Assembly: GCF_014841615.1 (NCBI RefSeq)
Contig: NZ_JACYUG010000020.1
Span: 1-57,803, forward strand
From: Sphingomonas sp. CFBP 8760
Lineage (GTDB): Bacteria; Pseudomonadota; Alphaproteobacteria; Sphingomonadales; Sphingomonadaceae
Length of the DNA stretch: 57,803 nucleotides
Direction: 5' to 3'
Positions 1 through 7,986 of the stretch are shown one piece after another (position 1 is the first letter of the stretch; the number at the start of each line of letters is the position of its first letter). Made by a program: the position numbers and the translations under genes. Under the pieces are notes generated by a model. That model was not told where the DNA came from. It saw only the letters and a program-made list of their open reading frames with translations, and searched no databases.

Positions 1-48
1 TGAATCACAAGCTGCTGAAATCGCTCAACTCAATTTTCGGTCGGGCTC

Positions 49-1080
49 TCAGATCAGGCCGGCAAGCGGGCTGGACGGATCGGCATAGCGCCGCATCCCC
101 ATCCGCCCCGCCCGGTACGACAGCCGTCCCGCTTCCACGGCGGCCCGCATCGCGGCGGCCATCATCACCGGGTCCTTCGCCTCGGCGATGGCGGTGTTCA
201 TCAGCACGCCGTCGCAGCCCAGCTCCATCGCCACCGCCGCGTCGGAGGCGGAGCCGACCCCGGCATCGACCAGCACCGGCACCCCCGCCCCTTCCACGAT
301 CAGGCGGATGGTGACGCGGTTCTGGATGCCCAGCCCCGATCCGATCGGCGCGCCCAGCGGCATGATCGCGACCGCACCGGCATTTTCCAGCCGCTTCGCC
401 GCGATCGGATCGTCGACGCAGTACACCATCGGCAGGAAGCCCTCGTTCGCCAGGATCTCGGTCGCGCGCAGCGTCTCGACCATGTCGGGGTACAGCGTCT
501 TCGCCTCGCCCAGCACCTCCAGCTTCACCAGGTCCCAGCCACCCGCCTCGCGCGCCAGCCGCAGCGTGCGGATCGCCGATTCGGCATCGAAGCAGCCGGC
601 GGTGTTGGGCAGATAGGTGATGCGCTTCGGATCGATGAAGTCGGTCAGCATCGGCGCATTGGGGTCGGACACGTTCACCCGCCGCACCGCCACCGTCACG
701 ATCTCCGCGCCCGATGCCTCGACCGCCGCCGCGTTCTGCGCGAAATCCTTGTACTTGCCGGTGCCGACGATCAGCCGCGACCGGAACGTCCGGCCCGCGA
801 CGGTCCAGCTGTCCTGCGTAACCGGGGCGACGTGATCGCCGCCCCCCGCGACCGGATGGTCGCCACCACCGACGAAATGCACGATCTCGATATCGTCGCC
901 GTCCTCGACCAGCACGTCCGCCAGCGTCGATCGCGGCACCACCTCCAGGTTGCGCTCGACCGCCACCTTCTCCACCACCAGCCCCATCTCGGTGGCCAGT
1001 TGCGCCAGCGTCAGCCCGGCGCTGATACGCTTGTGTTCGCCATTCACGGTGATCGTCACGGTGCCGTCGCTATGGGCCAT
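49..1080 (-). CDS. thiG: ThiS-ThiG fusion: sulfur carrier plus thiazole synthase
   Basis: The protein makes the thiazole phosphate moiety of thiamine from deoxyxylulose 5-phosphate, dehydroglycine and ThiS thiocarboxylate in the cytoplasm. Residues 1-70 are a ThiS ubiquitin-like fold ending in FVGGG, then a Gly/His-rich linker, then a ThiG TIM barrel from about residue 90 (RSRLIVGTGKYKDF, VKLEVLGE, MPLGAPIGSG, VLVDAGVG, GVLMNTAIA). About 343 residues equals one ThiS plus one ThiG. I chose ATG at 1080 because ThiS homology starts there; an upstream in-frame extension to 1155 runs through an intergenic repeat. It is divergent from aroQ. The unusual point is that the ThiS glycine tail is internal, whereas the chemistry needs a free C-terminal glycine. 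Identification is secure; how the fusion works is not visible. Confidence 0.93.
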   Translation of the reverse strand: MAHSDGTVTITVNGEHKRISAGLTLAQLATEMGLVVEKVAVERNLEVVPRSTLADVLVEDGDDIEIVHFVGGGDHPVAGGGDHVAPVTQDSWTVAGRTFRSRLIVGTGKYKDFAQNAAAVEASGAEIVTVAVRRVNVSDPNAPMLTDFIDPKRITYLPNTAGCFDAESAIRTLRLAREAGGWDLVKLEVLGEAKTLYPDMVETLRATEILANEGFLPMVYCVDDPIAAKRLENAGAVAIMPLGAPIGSGLGIQNRVTIRLIVEGAGVPVLVDAGVGSASDAAVAMELGCDGVLMNTAIAEAKDPVMMAAAMRAAVEAGRLSYRAGRMGMRRYADPSSPLAGLI

Positions 1081-1098
1081 GTCGCGTTCCCGCCGGTC

Positions 1099-1177
1099 GC
1101 TTCGAGCGGAAGTCGAGAAGCACCGGTCATCTGTAGGGCCGACCCGCATGGACACATGTCTCGACTTCGCTCGACAC
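1099..1177. repeat. Imperfect inverted intergenic repeat
   Basis: Two arms of about 20 bases face each other in the thiSG/aroQ intergenic region. The left arm, near 1099-1120, contains TTCGAGCGGAAGTCGAGA. The right arm, near 1158-1177, contains TCTCGACTTCGCTCGACA. They match as inverted copies with one or two differences, and about 37 bases lie between them. It resembles the dispersed GTCGAGCGAAGTCGAGAC-type palindromes I associate with sphingomonad genomes. No function is inferred. Confidence 0.5.
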
Positions 1178-1241
1178 GAACGGGTAGAAGACCTGCGATC
1201 TAGGGGCGCGGTCCGCGCCCCGCAACCGAAAGCGCCCCGAC

Positions 1242-1688
1242 ATGGCCGAAAACGCCACCGGCCCCATCTATGTCCTGAACGGTCCGAACCTCAACCTGCT
1301 CGGCCTGCGTGAGCCGGAGATCTACGGCCACGACACGCTCGACGACATCGCCGGGATGCTGGAGGACCGCGCCCGCGAACTCGGGCTGGAGATCGACCTG
1401 CGCCAGTCCAACCACGAAGGCCATCTGGTCGACTGGCTGCACGAGGCCCAGGCCCGCCGCGCCAAAGCGGTGCTGCTGAACGCCGGGGCCTTCACCCATA
1501 GCTCGATCGCGATCCACGACGCGATCAAGGCGGTGACGACCCCGGTGATCGAGGTTCATCTGTCGAACCCGCACCGGCGGGAAGAATTCCGCCATATCAG
1601 TTATGTAGGACGCGCGGCAAAGGGTACGATCGCGGGTTTCGGGGCGCAATCATATATGCTGGCGCTTGAAGCCGCGGCCCGCTTCTGA
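1242..1688 (+). CDS. aroQ: Type II 3-dehydroquinate dehydratase
   Basis: It dehydrates 3-dehydroquinate to 3-dehydroshikimate in the shikimate pathway, as a soluble dodecameric enzyme. At 148 residues it has the normal length of the small type II family. Diagnostic motifs are LNGPNLNLLGLREPEIYG (catalytic Arg23 and Tyr28), the QSNHEGHLVDW segment, LNAGAFTHSS and the substrate-binding EVHLSNPHRREEFRH with the catalytic histidine. The gene is followed after about 34 bases by accB, the common alphaproteobacterial order aroQ-accB-accC, so co-transcription is likely. There are no anomalies. Confidence 0.96.
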   Translation: MAENATGPIYVLNGPNLNLLGLREPEIYGHDTLDDIAGMLEDRARELGLEIDLRQSNHEGHLVDWLHEAQARRAKAVLLNAGAFTHSSIAIHDAIKAVTTPVIEVHLSNPHRREEFRHISYVGRAAKGTIAGFGAQSYMLALEAAARF

Positions 1689-1722
1689 CAGACGCCCGCG
1701 CTTGAACAGGGGAAGGGTCACC

Positions 1723-2205
1723 ATGACCGACGTTAAACCGAACGGCCCGATGCAGATCGATGTCGACCTCGTCCGCCAGCTCGCCGAGCTGCTGGATACC
1801 ACGCAGCTGACCGAGATCGAGGTCGAGGACAAGGACCGCAAGATCCGTGTCGCGCGCAAGGCGCCGCCGGCCGCCGCGGCACCGATGCACTATGCGCCGG
1901 CACCGCCCGCCGCCGCGCCGATCCCGGCCGCCGTCACCGCAGAGGTCGCGGCCTTCGCGCCGACCGCCGCGGTCGATGCGGTGAAATCGCCGATGGTCGG
2001 CACCGTCTATCTGTCCGCCGAACCGGGCGCGAAGCCGTTCGCCGGCGTCGGCCAGACCGTGGCGGCGGGGGACACGCTGCTGATCGTGGAGGCGATGAAG
2101 GTGATGAACCCGATCCTCGCCCCCACCGCCGGCGTCGTCCGTCAGGTGCTGGTCGAAAACGGCCAGCCGGTGGAATTCGACCAGCCGCTGATCGTGGTCG
2201 AATAA
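1723..2205 (+). CDS. accB: Acetyl-CoA carboxylase biotin carboxyl carrier protein
   Basis: This is the biotin carrier of acetyl-CoA carboxylase, the first step of fatty acid synthesis. It has 160 residues: an N-terminal helix region, an Ala/Pro-rich swinging linker at about 47-85, and a biotinyl domain with EAMKVMN, whose Lys126 would be biotinylated. The ATG at 1723 follows GGAAGGGT and starts at the conserved N-terminus; a further upstream ATG at 1666 would overlap aroQ. The stop overlaps the accC start by one base (TAATG), indicating translational coupling. Confidence 0.96.
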   Translation: MTDVKPNGPMQIDVDLVRQLAELLDTTQLTEIEVEDKDRKIRVARKAPPAAAAPMHYAPAPPAAAPIPAAVTAEVAAFAPTAAVDAVKSPMVGTVYLSAEPGAKPFAGVGQTVAAGDTLLIVEAMKVMNPILAPTAGVVRQVLVENGQPVEFDQPLIVVE

Positions 2206-3557
2206 TGCCGCAGATCAAGAAGCTGCTGATCGCCAACCGCGGCGAGATCGCGCTGCGTATCCACCGCGCCTGTCACGAGATGGGCATCAGGACGGTCGCG
2301 GTCCATTCCACCGCCGATGCCGATGCGATGCACGTGCGCCTGGCGGACGAGGCGATCTGCATCGGGCCGCCGGCGGCGACCGACAGCTATCTCAACATCC
2401 CCAACATCATCTCCGCCGCCGAGATCAGCGGGGCGGACGCAATCCATCCCGGCTACGGCTTCCTCAGCGAGAATGCCCGCTTCGCCGAGATCGTCGAGAT
2501 GCACGACCTGATCTTCATCGGCCCCAAGCCCGAACATATCCGCACGATGGGCGACAAGGTGGAGGCGAAGCGGACCGCCGGCGCGCTCGGCCTGCCGCTC
2601 GTGCCCGGCTCCGACGGCGCGATCTCCGACGTGGCCGAGGCGAAGGCGCTAGCCGCCGAGATCGGCTATCCCGTCATCATCAAGGCGGCGTCGGGCGGCG
2701 GCGGGCGCGGCATGAAGGTCTGCAATTCGGAAGACCAGCTCGAAACGCTGATGCAGCAGGCGGGGACGGAGGCGAAGGCGGCGTTCGGCGACGCGACCGT
2801 CTACATGGAGAAATATCTCGGCAACCCGCGCCATATCGAGTTTCAGATATTCGGCGACGGCAACGGCCAGGCGATCCATCTGGGCGAGCGCGACTGCTCG
2901 CTCCAGCGCCGCCACCAGAAGGTGCTGGAGGAGGCCCCCTCCCCGATCATCACCCCCGCCGAGCGGGAACGGATGGGCGGCATCGTGGCGAAGGCGATGG
3001 CCGACATGGGCTATCGCGGCGCGGGCACGATCGAATTCCTGTGGGAAGCCGGCGAGTTCTACTTCATCGAGATGAACACCCGTCTCCAGGTCGAACATCC
3101 CGTCACCGAGATGATTACCGGCATCGATCTGGTCCGTGAACAGATCCGCATCGCGGAGGGCAATCCCCTGTCGGTCCGGCAGGACGAGGTGCGCTTCTCC
3201 GGCCACGCGATCGAATGCCGCATCAATGCGGAGGACCCGCGCACCTTCATGCCCTCGCCCGGCAAGGTCACGCATTTCCACGCGCCCGGCGGGATGCATG
3301 TCCGCGTCGATTCCGGTCTGTACGCGGGCTACAAGGTGCCGCCCTATTACGACAGCATGATCGCCAAGCTGATCGTCTACGGCACCACCCGCGACCGCTG
3401 CATCGCCCGGCTGCGCCGCGCGCTGGAGGAATTCGTGATCGAGGGGATGAAGACCACCATCCCCCTCCACCAGCAGTTGATCGAGGACCCGGAATTCCAA
3501 GCGGGCAGCTACACGATCAAATGGCTGGAGGATTGGCTCGCGAAGCAGGACGCCTGA
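2205..3557 (+). CDS. accC: Acetyl-CoA carboxylase biotin carboxylase subunit
   Basis: It carboxylates biotin on AccB using ATP and bicarbonate. The 450 residues match the family length. ATP-grasp features are visible: the N-terminal KLLIANRGEIALRI, the glycine-rich loop ASGGGGRGMKV, HLGERDCSLQRRHQKVLEEAPSP, EMNTRLQVEHPVTE with the metal and bicarbonate residues, and the GHAIECRINAEDP C-terminal domain. The start overlaps the accB stop by one base, so the two subunits are made together. A short secreted protein gene follows after 4 bases. Confidence 0.97.
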   Translation: MPQIKKLLIANRGEIALRIHRACHEMGIRTVAVHSTADADAMHVRLADEAICIGPPAATDSYLNIPNIISAAEISGADAIHPGYGFLSENARFAEIVEMHDLIFIGPKPEHIRTMGDKVEAKRTAGALGLPLVPGSDGAISDVAEAKALAAEIGYPVIIKAASGGGGRGMKVCNSEDQLETLMQQAGTEAKAAFGDATVYMEKYLGNPRHIEFQIFGDGNGQAIHLGERDCSLQRRHQKVLEEAPSPIITPAERERMGGIVAKAMADMGYRGAGTIEFLWEAGEFYFIEMNTRLQVEHPVTEMITGIDLVREQIRIAEGNPLSVRQDEVRFSGHAIECRINAEDPRTFMPSPGKVTHFHAPGGMHVRVDSGLYAGYKVPPYYDSMIAKLIVYGTTRDRCIARLRRALEEFVIEGMKTTIPLHQQLIEDPEFQAGSYTIKWLEDWLAKQDA

Positions 3558-3561
3558 CGGG

Positions 3562-4062
3562 ATGCGGCGATACTGGTGGCTCGCCGCCCCCCCGCTCTTG
3601 CTCGCGATGTCGCTGAAGGTCGGCTCGTCGATCGAGGACCCGGTTCGCGCGCTGACCGGCCATTACCTCAGCCGCACCACCGATGCGCAGGGCAAGCGGG
3701 TGGACAGCGTGGTGGAGATCGTGCCGATCGCCGCCCGCCACGCCTATGTGCATTTCGACCTTCACGCCCCCGACGGCGCGCGGTGCGAATTGACGGGGAT
3801 CGCCGATGCGGTCGGCCCGGCGCTGATCTACCGCGCCTCGCGCCACAGCAGCGCGCGGCAATGCCGGATCACGATCCGCCGGCAGGACCGGCGCCTGACC
3901 TATGTCGATGCGGGCGATACCTGCGCCTCGCTGTGCAGCGCGCGCGACGGCTTCGACGGCAGCATGGCGTGGAGCACGCGGCGGCGGATCGCCGAATCCG
4001 CCAAGTTGCGCACCTCGCAGCCGTTCCTCGATGCGGTCGAGGAATGGCGGCACCTGCGATGA
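3562..4062 (+). CDS. Small secreted protein of unknown function
   Basis: I do not recognise the family. The 166 residues begin with a signal-peptide-like stretch (RRYWWLAAPPLLLAMSLKVG) and continue as a beta-rich domain with four cysteines (CEL, CRI, CAS, CSA), suggesting disulfides in the periplasm. Later residues are charged. It begins 4 bases after accC and overlaps the next gene by four bases (ATGA), so it sits inside the acc transcription unit. The coding bias matches the neighbours. It could be an envelope protein linked to lipid supply, but nothing in the sequence proves that. Confidence 0.72.
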   Translation: MRRYWWLAAPPLLLAMSLKVGSSIEDPVRALTGHYLSRTTDAQGKRVDSVVEIVPIAARHAYVHFDLHAPDGARCELTGIADAVGPALIYRASRHSSARQCRITIRRQDRRLTYVDAGDTCASLCSARDGFDGSMAWSTRRRIAESAKLRTSQPFLDAVEEWRHLR

Positions 4063-4376
4063 AGGCGACGATCTGGCACCATCCGCGCTGCTCCAAATCC
4101 CGTGCCGCGCTGGCGCTGCTGCACGCGGCCGGCGCGGACGTGACCGTGATCGATTACGTGAAGACCCCGCCGACCGCAGCCGACCTCGCCCGCCTCTACA
4201 CCCGTGCCGGACTGACGCCGCGACAGGGACTGCGCGGCGATGCGCCGCCGCTTGCCGACGACGCGATCCTCGCCGCGATGGCGGCCGACCCGACGATCAT
4301 CGAGCGTCCCCTGGTCGAAACCGAACGCGGCGTCGTCCTCGCCCGTCCGCCCGAACGCGTCCATTTCATTCTGTGA
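4059..4376 (+). CDS. arsC: ArsC/Spx-family thioredoxin-fold protein (arsenate reductase-like)
   Basis: A 105-residue thioredoxin-fold protein of the glutaredoxin-linked ArsC family. The N-terminal WHHPRCSKSRAALALL carries the catalytic cysteine in the PxCSKSR loop, and RPLVETERGVVLARP is the C-terminal family signature that supplies the arginine. The length is slightly below the usual 115-140. It overlaps the previous gene by ATGA. There are no ars operon partners, so a housekeeping YffB- or Spx-like role is as likely as arsenate reduction; the symbol indicates family only. Confidence 0.8.
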   Translation: MKATIWHHPRCSKSRAALALLHAAGADVTVIDYVKTPPTAADLARLYTRAGLTPRQGLRGDAPPLADDAILAAMAADPTIIERPLVETERGVVLARPPERVHFIL

Positions 4377-4406
4377 TGCCGCACTTGTGGGCAGCACTCA
4401 TCGAAA

Positions 4407-4423
4407 TGCCCGGTTTTCGGGCA
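4407..4423. promoter_or_regulatory. 17-base dyad between arsC-like gene and glnB
   Basis: TGCCCGGTTTTCGGGCA is a perfect 6-base inverted repeat around a 5-base centre. It lies 31 bases past the arsC-like stop and about 78 bases upstream of the start point expected from the sigma-54 promoter. It could be an NtrC-type activator site, since the length and dyad fit though the bases differ from the usual TGCACC half sites. It could also be a short terminator hairpin. The sequence alone does not decide between these. Confidence 0.35.
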
Positions 4424-4466
4424 CCCTCAACGCCGCCGATCCGGGCTTGCCGCAGGCAGGCGCGAC

Positions 4467-4482
4467 TGGCACGTAGTCTGCA
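4467..4482 (+). promoter_or_regulatory. Sigma-54 (RpoN) promoter of glnB
   Basis: TGGCACGTAGTCTGCA has the GG of the -24 element and the GC of the -12 element with exactly ten bases between, close to the RpoN consensus TGGCACG-N4-TTGCA. Transcription would begin near 4493, about 35 bases before the glnB start. Sigma-54 and NtrC control of glnBA is established in many proteobacteria, so the location supports the call. Confidence 0.72.
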
Positions 4483-4527
4483 TCGTCCATCGTCAGGGCG
4501 AGGATCGAACATGCACCGGGGGAAGCC

Positions 4528-4866
4528 GTGAAGAAGGTCGAGGCCATCATCAAGCCGTTCAAGCTGGATGAGGTGAAAGAGGCGCTGCACGAGATCGGCG
4601 TATCCGGCATCACCGTGACGGAGGCGAAGGGCTTCGGCCGGCAGAAGGGGCATACCGAACTGTATCGGGGTGCCGAATATGTCGTCGATTTCCTGCCCAA
4701 GGTGAAGCTGGAGGTCGTCGTCGAGGATGCCCTGGCCGACCGCGTGGTCGAGGCGATCGCCGCCGCCGCGCAGACCGGCCGGATCGGCGACGGCAAGATC
4801 TTCGTGATCCCGGTCGAGGCGGCGCTCCGCATCCGCACCGGCGAACGCGATGAAGCAGCGATCTGA
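4528..4866 (+). CDS. glnB: Nitrogen regulatory protein PII
   Basis: A trimeric signal protein that senses 2-oxoglutarate, ATP/ADP and, through uridylylation, glutamine, and that controls GlnA adenylylation and NtrB. The 112 residues are the family length. Tyr51 in the T-loop (ELYRGAEY) is the uridylylation site, and GRIGDGKIFV is the PII signature. The start is GTG at 4528, with GGGGGAAG just upstream as ribosome binding site. It precedes glnA by about 110 bases in the classic order. An RpoN-type promoter lies upstream. Confidence 0.96.
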   Translation: MKKVEAIIKPFKLDEVKEALHEIGVSGITVTEAKGFGRQKGHTELYRGAEYVVDFLPKVKLEVVVEDALADRVVEAIAAAAQTGRIGDGKIFVIPVEAALRIRTGERDEAAI

Positions 4867-4975
4867 CCATAACTTGATTTGACGCGACGCAACATTCTGT
4901 GGAATTGGATGCTCGCGGCGCAACATCACGTCCGGCCATGCGGCCGGCCTATCTCAAGAGCAAGGGGCACCTGAC

Positions 4976-6388
4976 ATGGCGACTTCGGCCAGCGACATTC
5001 TGAAGCGGATCAAGGAAGAGGAGATCGAGTGGGTCGATCTGCGCTTCACCGATCCCAAGGGTAAGTGGCAGCACCTGACCATGGTCGCCTCGCTGCTCGG
5101 CGAGGACGAGTTCACCGACGGCCTGATGTTCGACGGTTCCTCGATCGAGGGCTGGAAGGCGATCAACGAGTCGGACATGACGCTGATGCCCGATCTGGAG
5201 GCGGTCTATACCGATCCCTTCTCGGCGACGCCGATGCTGATCGTGTTCTGCGACATCGTCGATCCTTCGACCGGCGAACTCTACGCCCGTGATCCCCGCT
5301 CGACCGCGAAGCGCGCCGAGGCGTATCTGAAGACCACCGGCGTCGGCGACACCGTCTATGTCGGCCCGGAAGCCGAATTCTTCCTGTTCGACGACGTGCG
5401 GTTCGAGAACAGCTATTCGACCAGCTACTACAAGATCGACGACATCGAACTGCCGGGCAATTCGGGTCGCGAATATGAAGGCGGCAACATGGGCCACCGC
5501 CCGCGTGCCAAGGGCGGCTACTTCCCCGTCGCGCCGGTCGACAGCGCCGTGGATATCCGCGGCGAGATGGTGTCGACCATGATCGAGATGGGCCTGCCCT
5601 GCGACAAGCACCACCACGAGGTCGCCGCCGCGCAGCACGAACTGGGCCTGACCTTCGGCACGCTGACCCAGACCGCCGACCGGATGCAGATCTACAAGTA
5701 CGTCGTCCACCAGGTCGCGCACGCCTACGGCAAGACGGCGACGTTCATGCCCAAGCCGATCAAGGAAGACAACGGCTCGGGGATGCACACCCACTTCTCG
5801 ATCTGGGAAGGCAAGAACCCGCTGTTCGCCGGCAACGGTTATGCCGGCCTGTCGGAGATGTGCCTGTATTTCATCGGCGGCATCATCAAGCATGCCAAGG
5901 CGGTCAACGCCTTCACCAACCCGTCGACCAACAGCTACAAGCGGCTGGTGCCGGGCTACGAGGCACCGGTGCTGCTCGCCTATTCGGCGCGCAACCGCTC
6001 GGCCTCGTGCCGCATCCCCTACGGCACCGGGCCGAAGGCGAAGCGCGTCGAGGTGCGCTTCCCCGATGCGCTCGCCAACCCCTATCTCGCCTATGCGGCG
6101 CTGATGATGGCGGGCATGGACGGCATCCTGAACAAGATCCATCCGGGCGAGGCGATGGACAAGAACCTGTACGACCTGCCCCCCGCCGAACTGGCGCAGG
6201 TGCCGACCGTCGCCGGTTCGCTCCGCGAGGCGCTCGACTGCCTGGAAGCGGATCACGACTTCCTGCTGAAGGGCGACGTGTTCTCGAAGGACCAGATCCA
6301 CTCCTTCGTCGAGATCAAGCGTTCGGAAGTCGCGCGCTGGGAAATGACCCCCAGCCCGGTCGAATACGACATGTATTACAGCGGCTGA
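4976..6388 (+). CDS. glnA: Type I glutamine synthetase
   Basis: It forms glutamine from glutamate, ammonia and ATP as a cytoplasmic dodecamer. The 470 residues match GSI-beta enzymes. Visible signatures are FDGSSIEGWKAINESDM, EAEFFLFDDV, the NGSGMHTHFS ATP-binding motif, NRSASCRIPY and the NLYDLPP loop, whose Tyr399 is the expected adenylylation site. AAGGGG eight bases before the ATG is the ribosome binding site. It lies in an operon with glnB; two hairpins follow. There are no anomalies. Confidence 0.97.
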   Translation: MATSASDILKRIKEEEIEWVDLRFTDPKGKWQHLTMVASLLGEDEFTDGLMFDGSSIEGWKAINESDMTLMPDLEAVYTDPFSATPMLIVFCDIVDPSTGELYARDPRSTAKRAEAYLKTTGVGDTVYVGPEAEFFLFDDVRFENSYSTSYYKIDDIELPGNSGREYEGGNMGHRPRAKGGYFPVAPVDSAVDIRGEMVSTMIEMGLPCDKHHHEVAAAQHELGLTFGTLTQTADRMQIYKYVVHQVAHAYGKTATFMPKPIKEDNGSGMHTHFSIWEGKNPLFAGNGYAGLSEMCLYFIGGIIKHAKAVNAFTNPSTNSYKRLVPGYEAPVLLAYSARNRSASCRIPYGTGPKAKRVEVRFPDALANPYLAYAALMMAGMDGILNKIHPGEAMDKNLYDLPPAELAQVPTVAGSLREALDCLEADHDFLLKGDVFSKDQIHSFVEIKRSEVARWEMTPSPVEYDMYYSG

Positions 6389-6394
6389 GGCGTA

Positions 6395-6431
6395 GGGCGC
6401 ACGCAAGCAGCGCAGTTGCTTGCGTGCGCCC
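6395..6431. terminator. Long perfect hairpin after glnA
   Basis: Two perfectly complementary 15-base arms, GGGCGCACGCAAGCA and its inverse, enclose a 7-base loop seven bases after the glnA stop. There is no T-run. It may act as an RNA 3' stabiliser or a bidirectional terminator between the convergent glnA and GGDEF genes. Confidence 0.6.
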
Positions 6432-6497
6432 GGGCCCGGCCGGCGGGGCACCGCCCCGACCGACGGCGCGGCCTCGTCGCGATGCCGACCACGATAG

Positions 6498-6529
6498 AAG
6501 GGCGTCCGGCGCGATCCGGGCGCCCTTTT
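6498..6529 (+). terminator. Rho-independent terminator, glnA side
   Basis: The 12-base stem AAGGGCGTCCGG pairs with CCGGGCGCCCTT (one G-T pair) around a 6-base loop and is continued by TTTT on the plus strand. It ends just before the convergent GGDEF gene stop, so it probably closes the glnBA transcript. Confidence 0.65.
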
Positions 6530-6534
6530 CCGCG

Positions 6535-7863
6535 TCAGTCCGCCCCCCACAGCGCCGCGTCATAGGTCACGCGGTTCCGGCCACCGGCCTTGGCCATGTA
6601 GAGCAGCTGGTCGGCGGCGTTCAGCGCATTGTCCAGCCCTTCGCCGGGATGGATCGCCGCGACGCCGAGCGATGCGGTCACCGACAGGACGCTCCGGTCG
6701 GTAACCGCCGCGATCGCCTCGCGCAGCGCCTCGCAGCGGGCCTGCACGGCATCGCGGTCGATCCGGCTGAAGATGATGATGAACTCCTCCCCCCCGAACC
6801 GGGCGGAGACGGCATCGCCCCGATCGCAGCAGTCGCGGATCGCCGTCGCGACCCGCTTGATGACCTGATCGCCCACGTCATGCCCGTAACGGTCGTTCAC
6901 CGCCTTGAAATGGTCGATGTCCAGGATCGCGATATACCCCTCGCCCCCCGTCGTGCCGAGCTCGGTGACGATCGGATGCGCCCGCTCGAAAAAGGCGCGG
7001 CGATTGTACAGGCCGGTCAGCGGATCGCGCTCCGCTAGGAAGCGAAGGTGCCTGATCTGCGCCAGCGTCTCGATATTGCTCTCGATCCGGTACCGCACTT
7101 CCTCCGCGATGAAGGGGCGATAGACGAAATCGGAGGCCCCGGCCTTCAGGAACGAGGCGGACAGGAACGGGTCCGACGAACCGGAGATGCCGATGATCCG
7201 CAGCCGGTCCGCCGGGTGGCGGGCACGGATGCGCTGCGTCAGTTCGTAACCGTCCATGTCGGCCATGTGATGATCGGTGATGACCAGTTCGATATCGTCG
7301 TTCTCGGCCAGGATGCGCAGGGCATCGATGCCCGATGCCGCCTCGAATATCCGGTAGTTCTGACGGCGCAGCAGGTCCGCCAGCACCGATCGCCCGCTGG
7401 CCGTGTCGTCGACGATCAGCACCGGCGGTGGCGGCATGTCGGTGAAGCGCGCCACCGTCCGCACCACCTGCGCGACGGTGGCGTCGGCATCCTTGTAGAA
7501 ATAATCGACGATGTTGCGCGAGGTGAACCGCTCGCGCACCTTGCGGTCGAGCGTCGCGGTGAACAGCACGGTGGGCACGTCGGCATCGGCCAGCAGGTCG
7601 AGGATCTCGCCCGCCGGCGCATCGGGCAGGCTGGTGCCGGTGATCGCCAGCGCCGGCCGCCGCTCCTCCAGTGCCGCGGCGGCCGCGGCATAGCTGCGGA
7701 ACCACGTGACCTCCGCACTGGTCTTCGCCTTGATCCGGCCCTGCAGCAACAGGCCCATCGCCACCGATTCCTCGATCAGGAACACCTCCGGCGTGCCGCC
7801 GGGCGGGTAAGCGGAGGACCGATCCGACTGCGCCTTGCGATCGAGTTCCCGAAAACGGGTCAT
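6535..7863 (-). CDS. PleD-like response regulator with tandem receivers and GGDEF domain
   Basis: A probable diguanylate cyclase of 442 residues. Residues 24-145 form a degenerate receiver: EE replaces the acidic pair and TGTSLP replaces the phospho-Asp site. Residues 148-265 form a second receiver with DD at 152-153 and Asp197 in VITDHHMADMDGYEL, and with Arg in place of the usual Lys in the YRP motif. Residues 275-440 form a GGDEF domain with GGEEF at 357-361, so the active site is intact. The inhibitory RxxD site is not present at the usual place (DRGD occurs instead). ATG at 7863 follows GGAG; an extension to 7947 is possible. No histidine kinase is adjacent. Confidence 0.88.
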   Translation of the reverse strand: MTRFRELDRKAQSDRSSAYPPGGTPEVFLIEESVAMGLLLQGRIKAKTSAEVTWFRSYAAAAAALEERRPALAITGTSLPDAPAGEILDLLADADVPTVLFTATLDRKVRERFTSRNIVDYFYKDADATVAQVVRTVARFTDMPPPPVLIVDDTASGRSVLADLLRRQNYRIFEAASGIDALRILAENDDIELVITDHHMADMDGYELTQRIRARHPADRLRIIGISGSSDPFLSASFLKAGASDFVYRPFIAEEVRYRIESNIETLAQIRHLRFLAERDPLTGLYNRRAFFERAHPIVTELGTTGGEGYIAILDIDHFKAVNDRYGHDVGDQVIKRVATAIRDCCDRGDAVSARFGGEEFIIIFSRIDRDAVQARCEALREAIAAVTDRSVLSVTASLGVAAIHPGEGLDNALNAADQLLYMAKAGGRNRVTYDAALWGAD

Positions 7864-7986
7864 GCTGGCTCCATCATATCCACGGGCATCCGGTCGTCCC
7901 GGCCTGATGGCCATGTCCGGCGGGGCGTAGACAGGATATCCTGCCATATGATTACCAGCTTGATATGGTGCGATCTTACCCGTGCC

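Noticed and set aside
1081..1241. TPP riboswitch upstream of thiSG
   Set aside because: No THI-box CTGAGA and no matching second half were found on the minus strand; only an inverted repeat is present.
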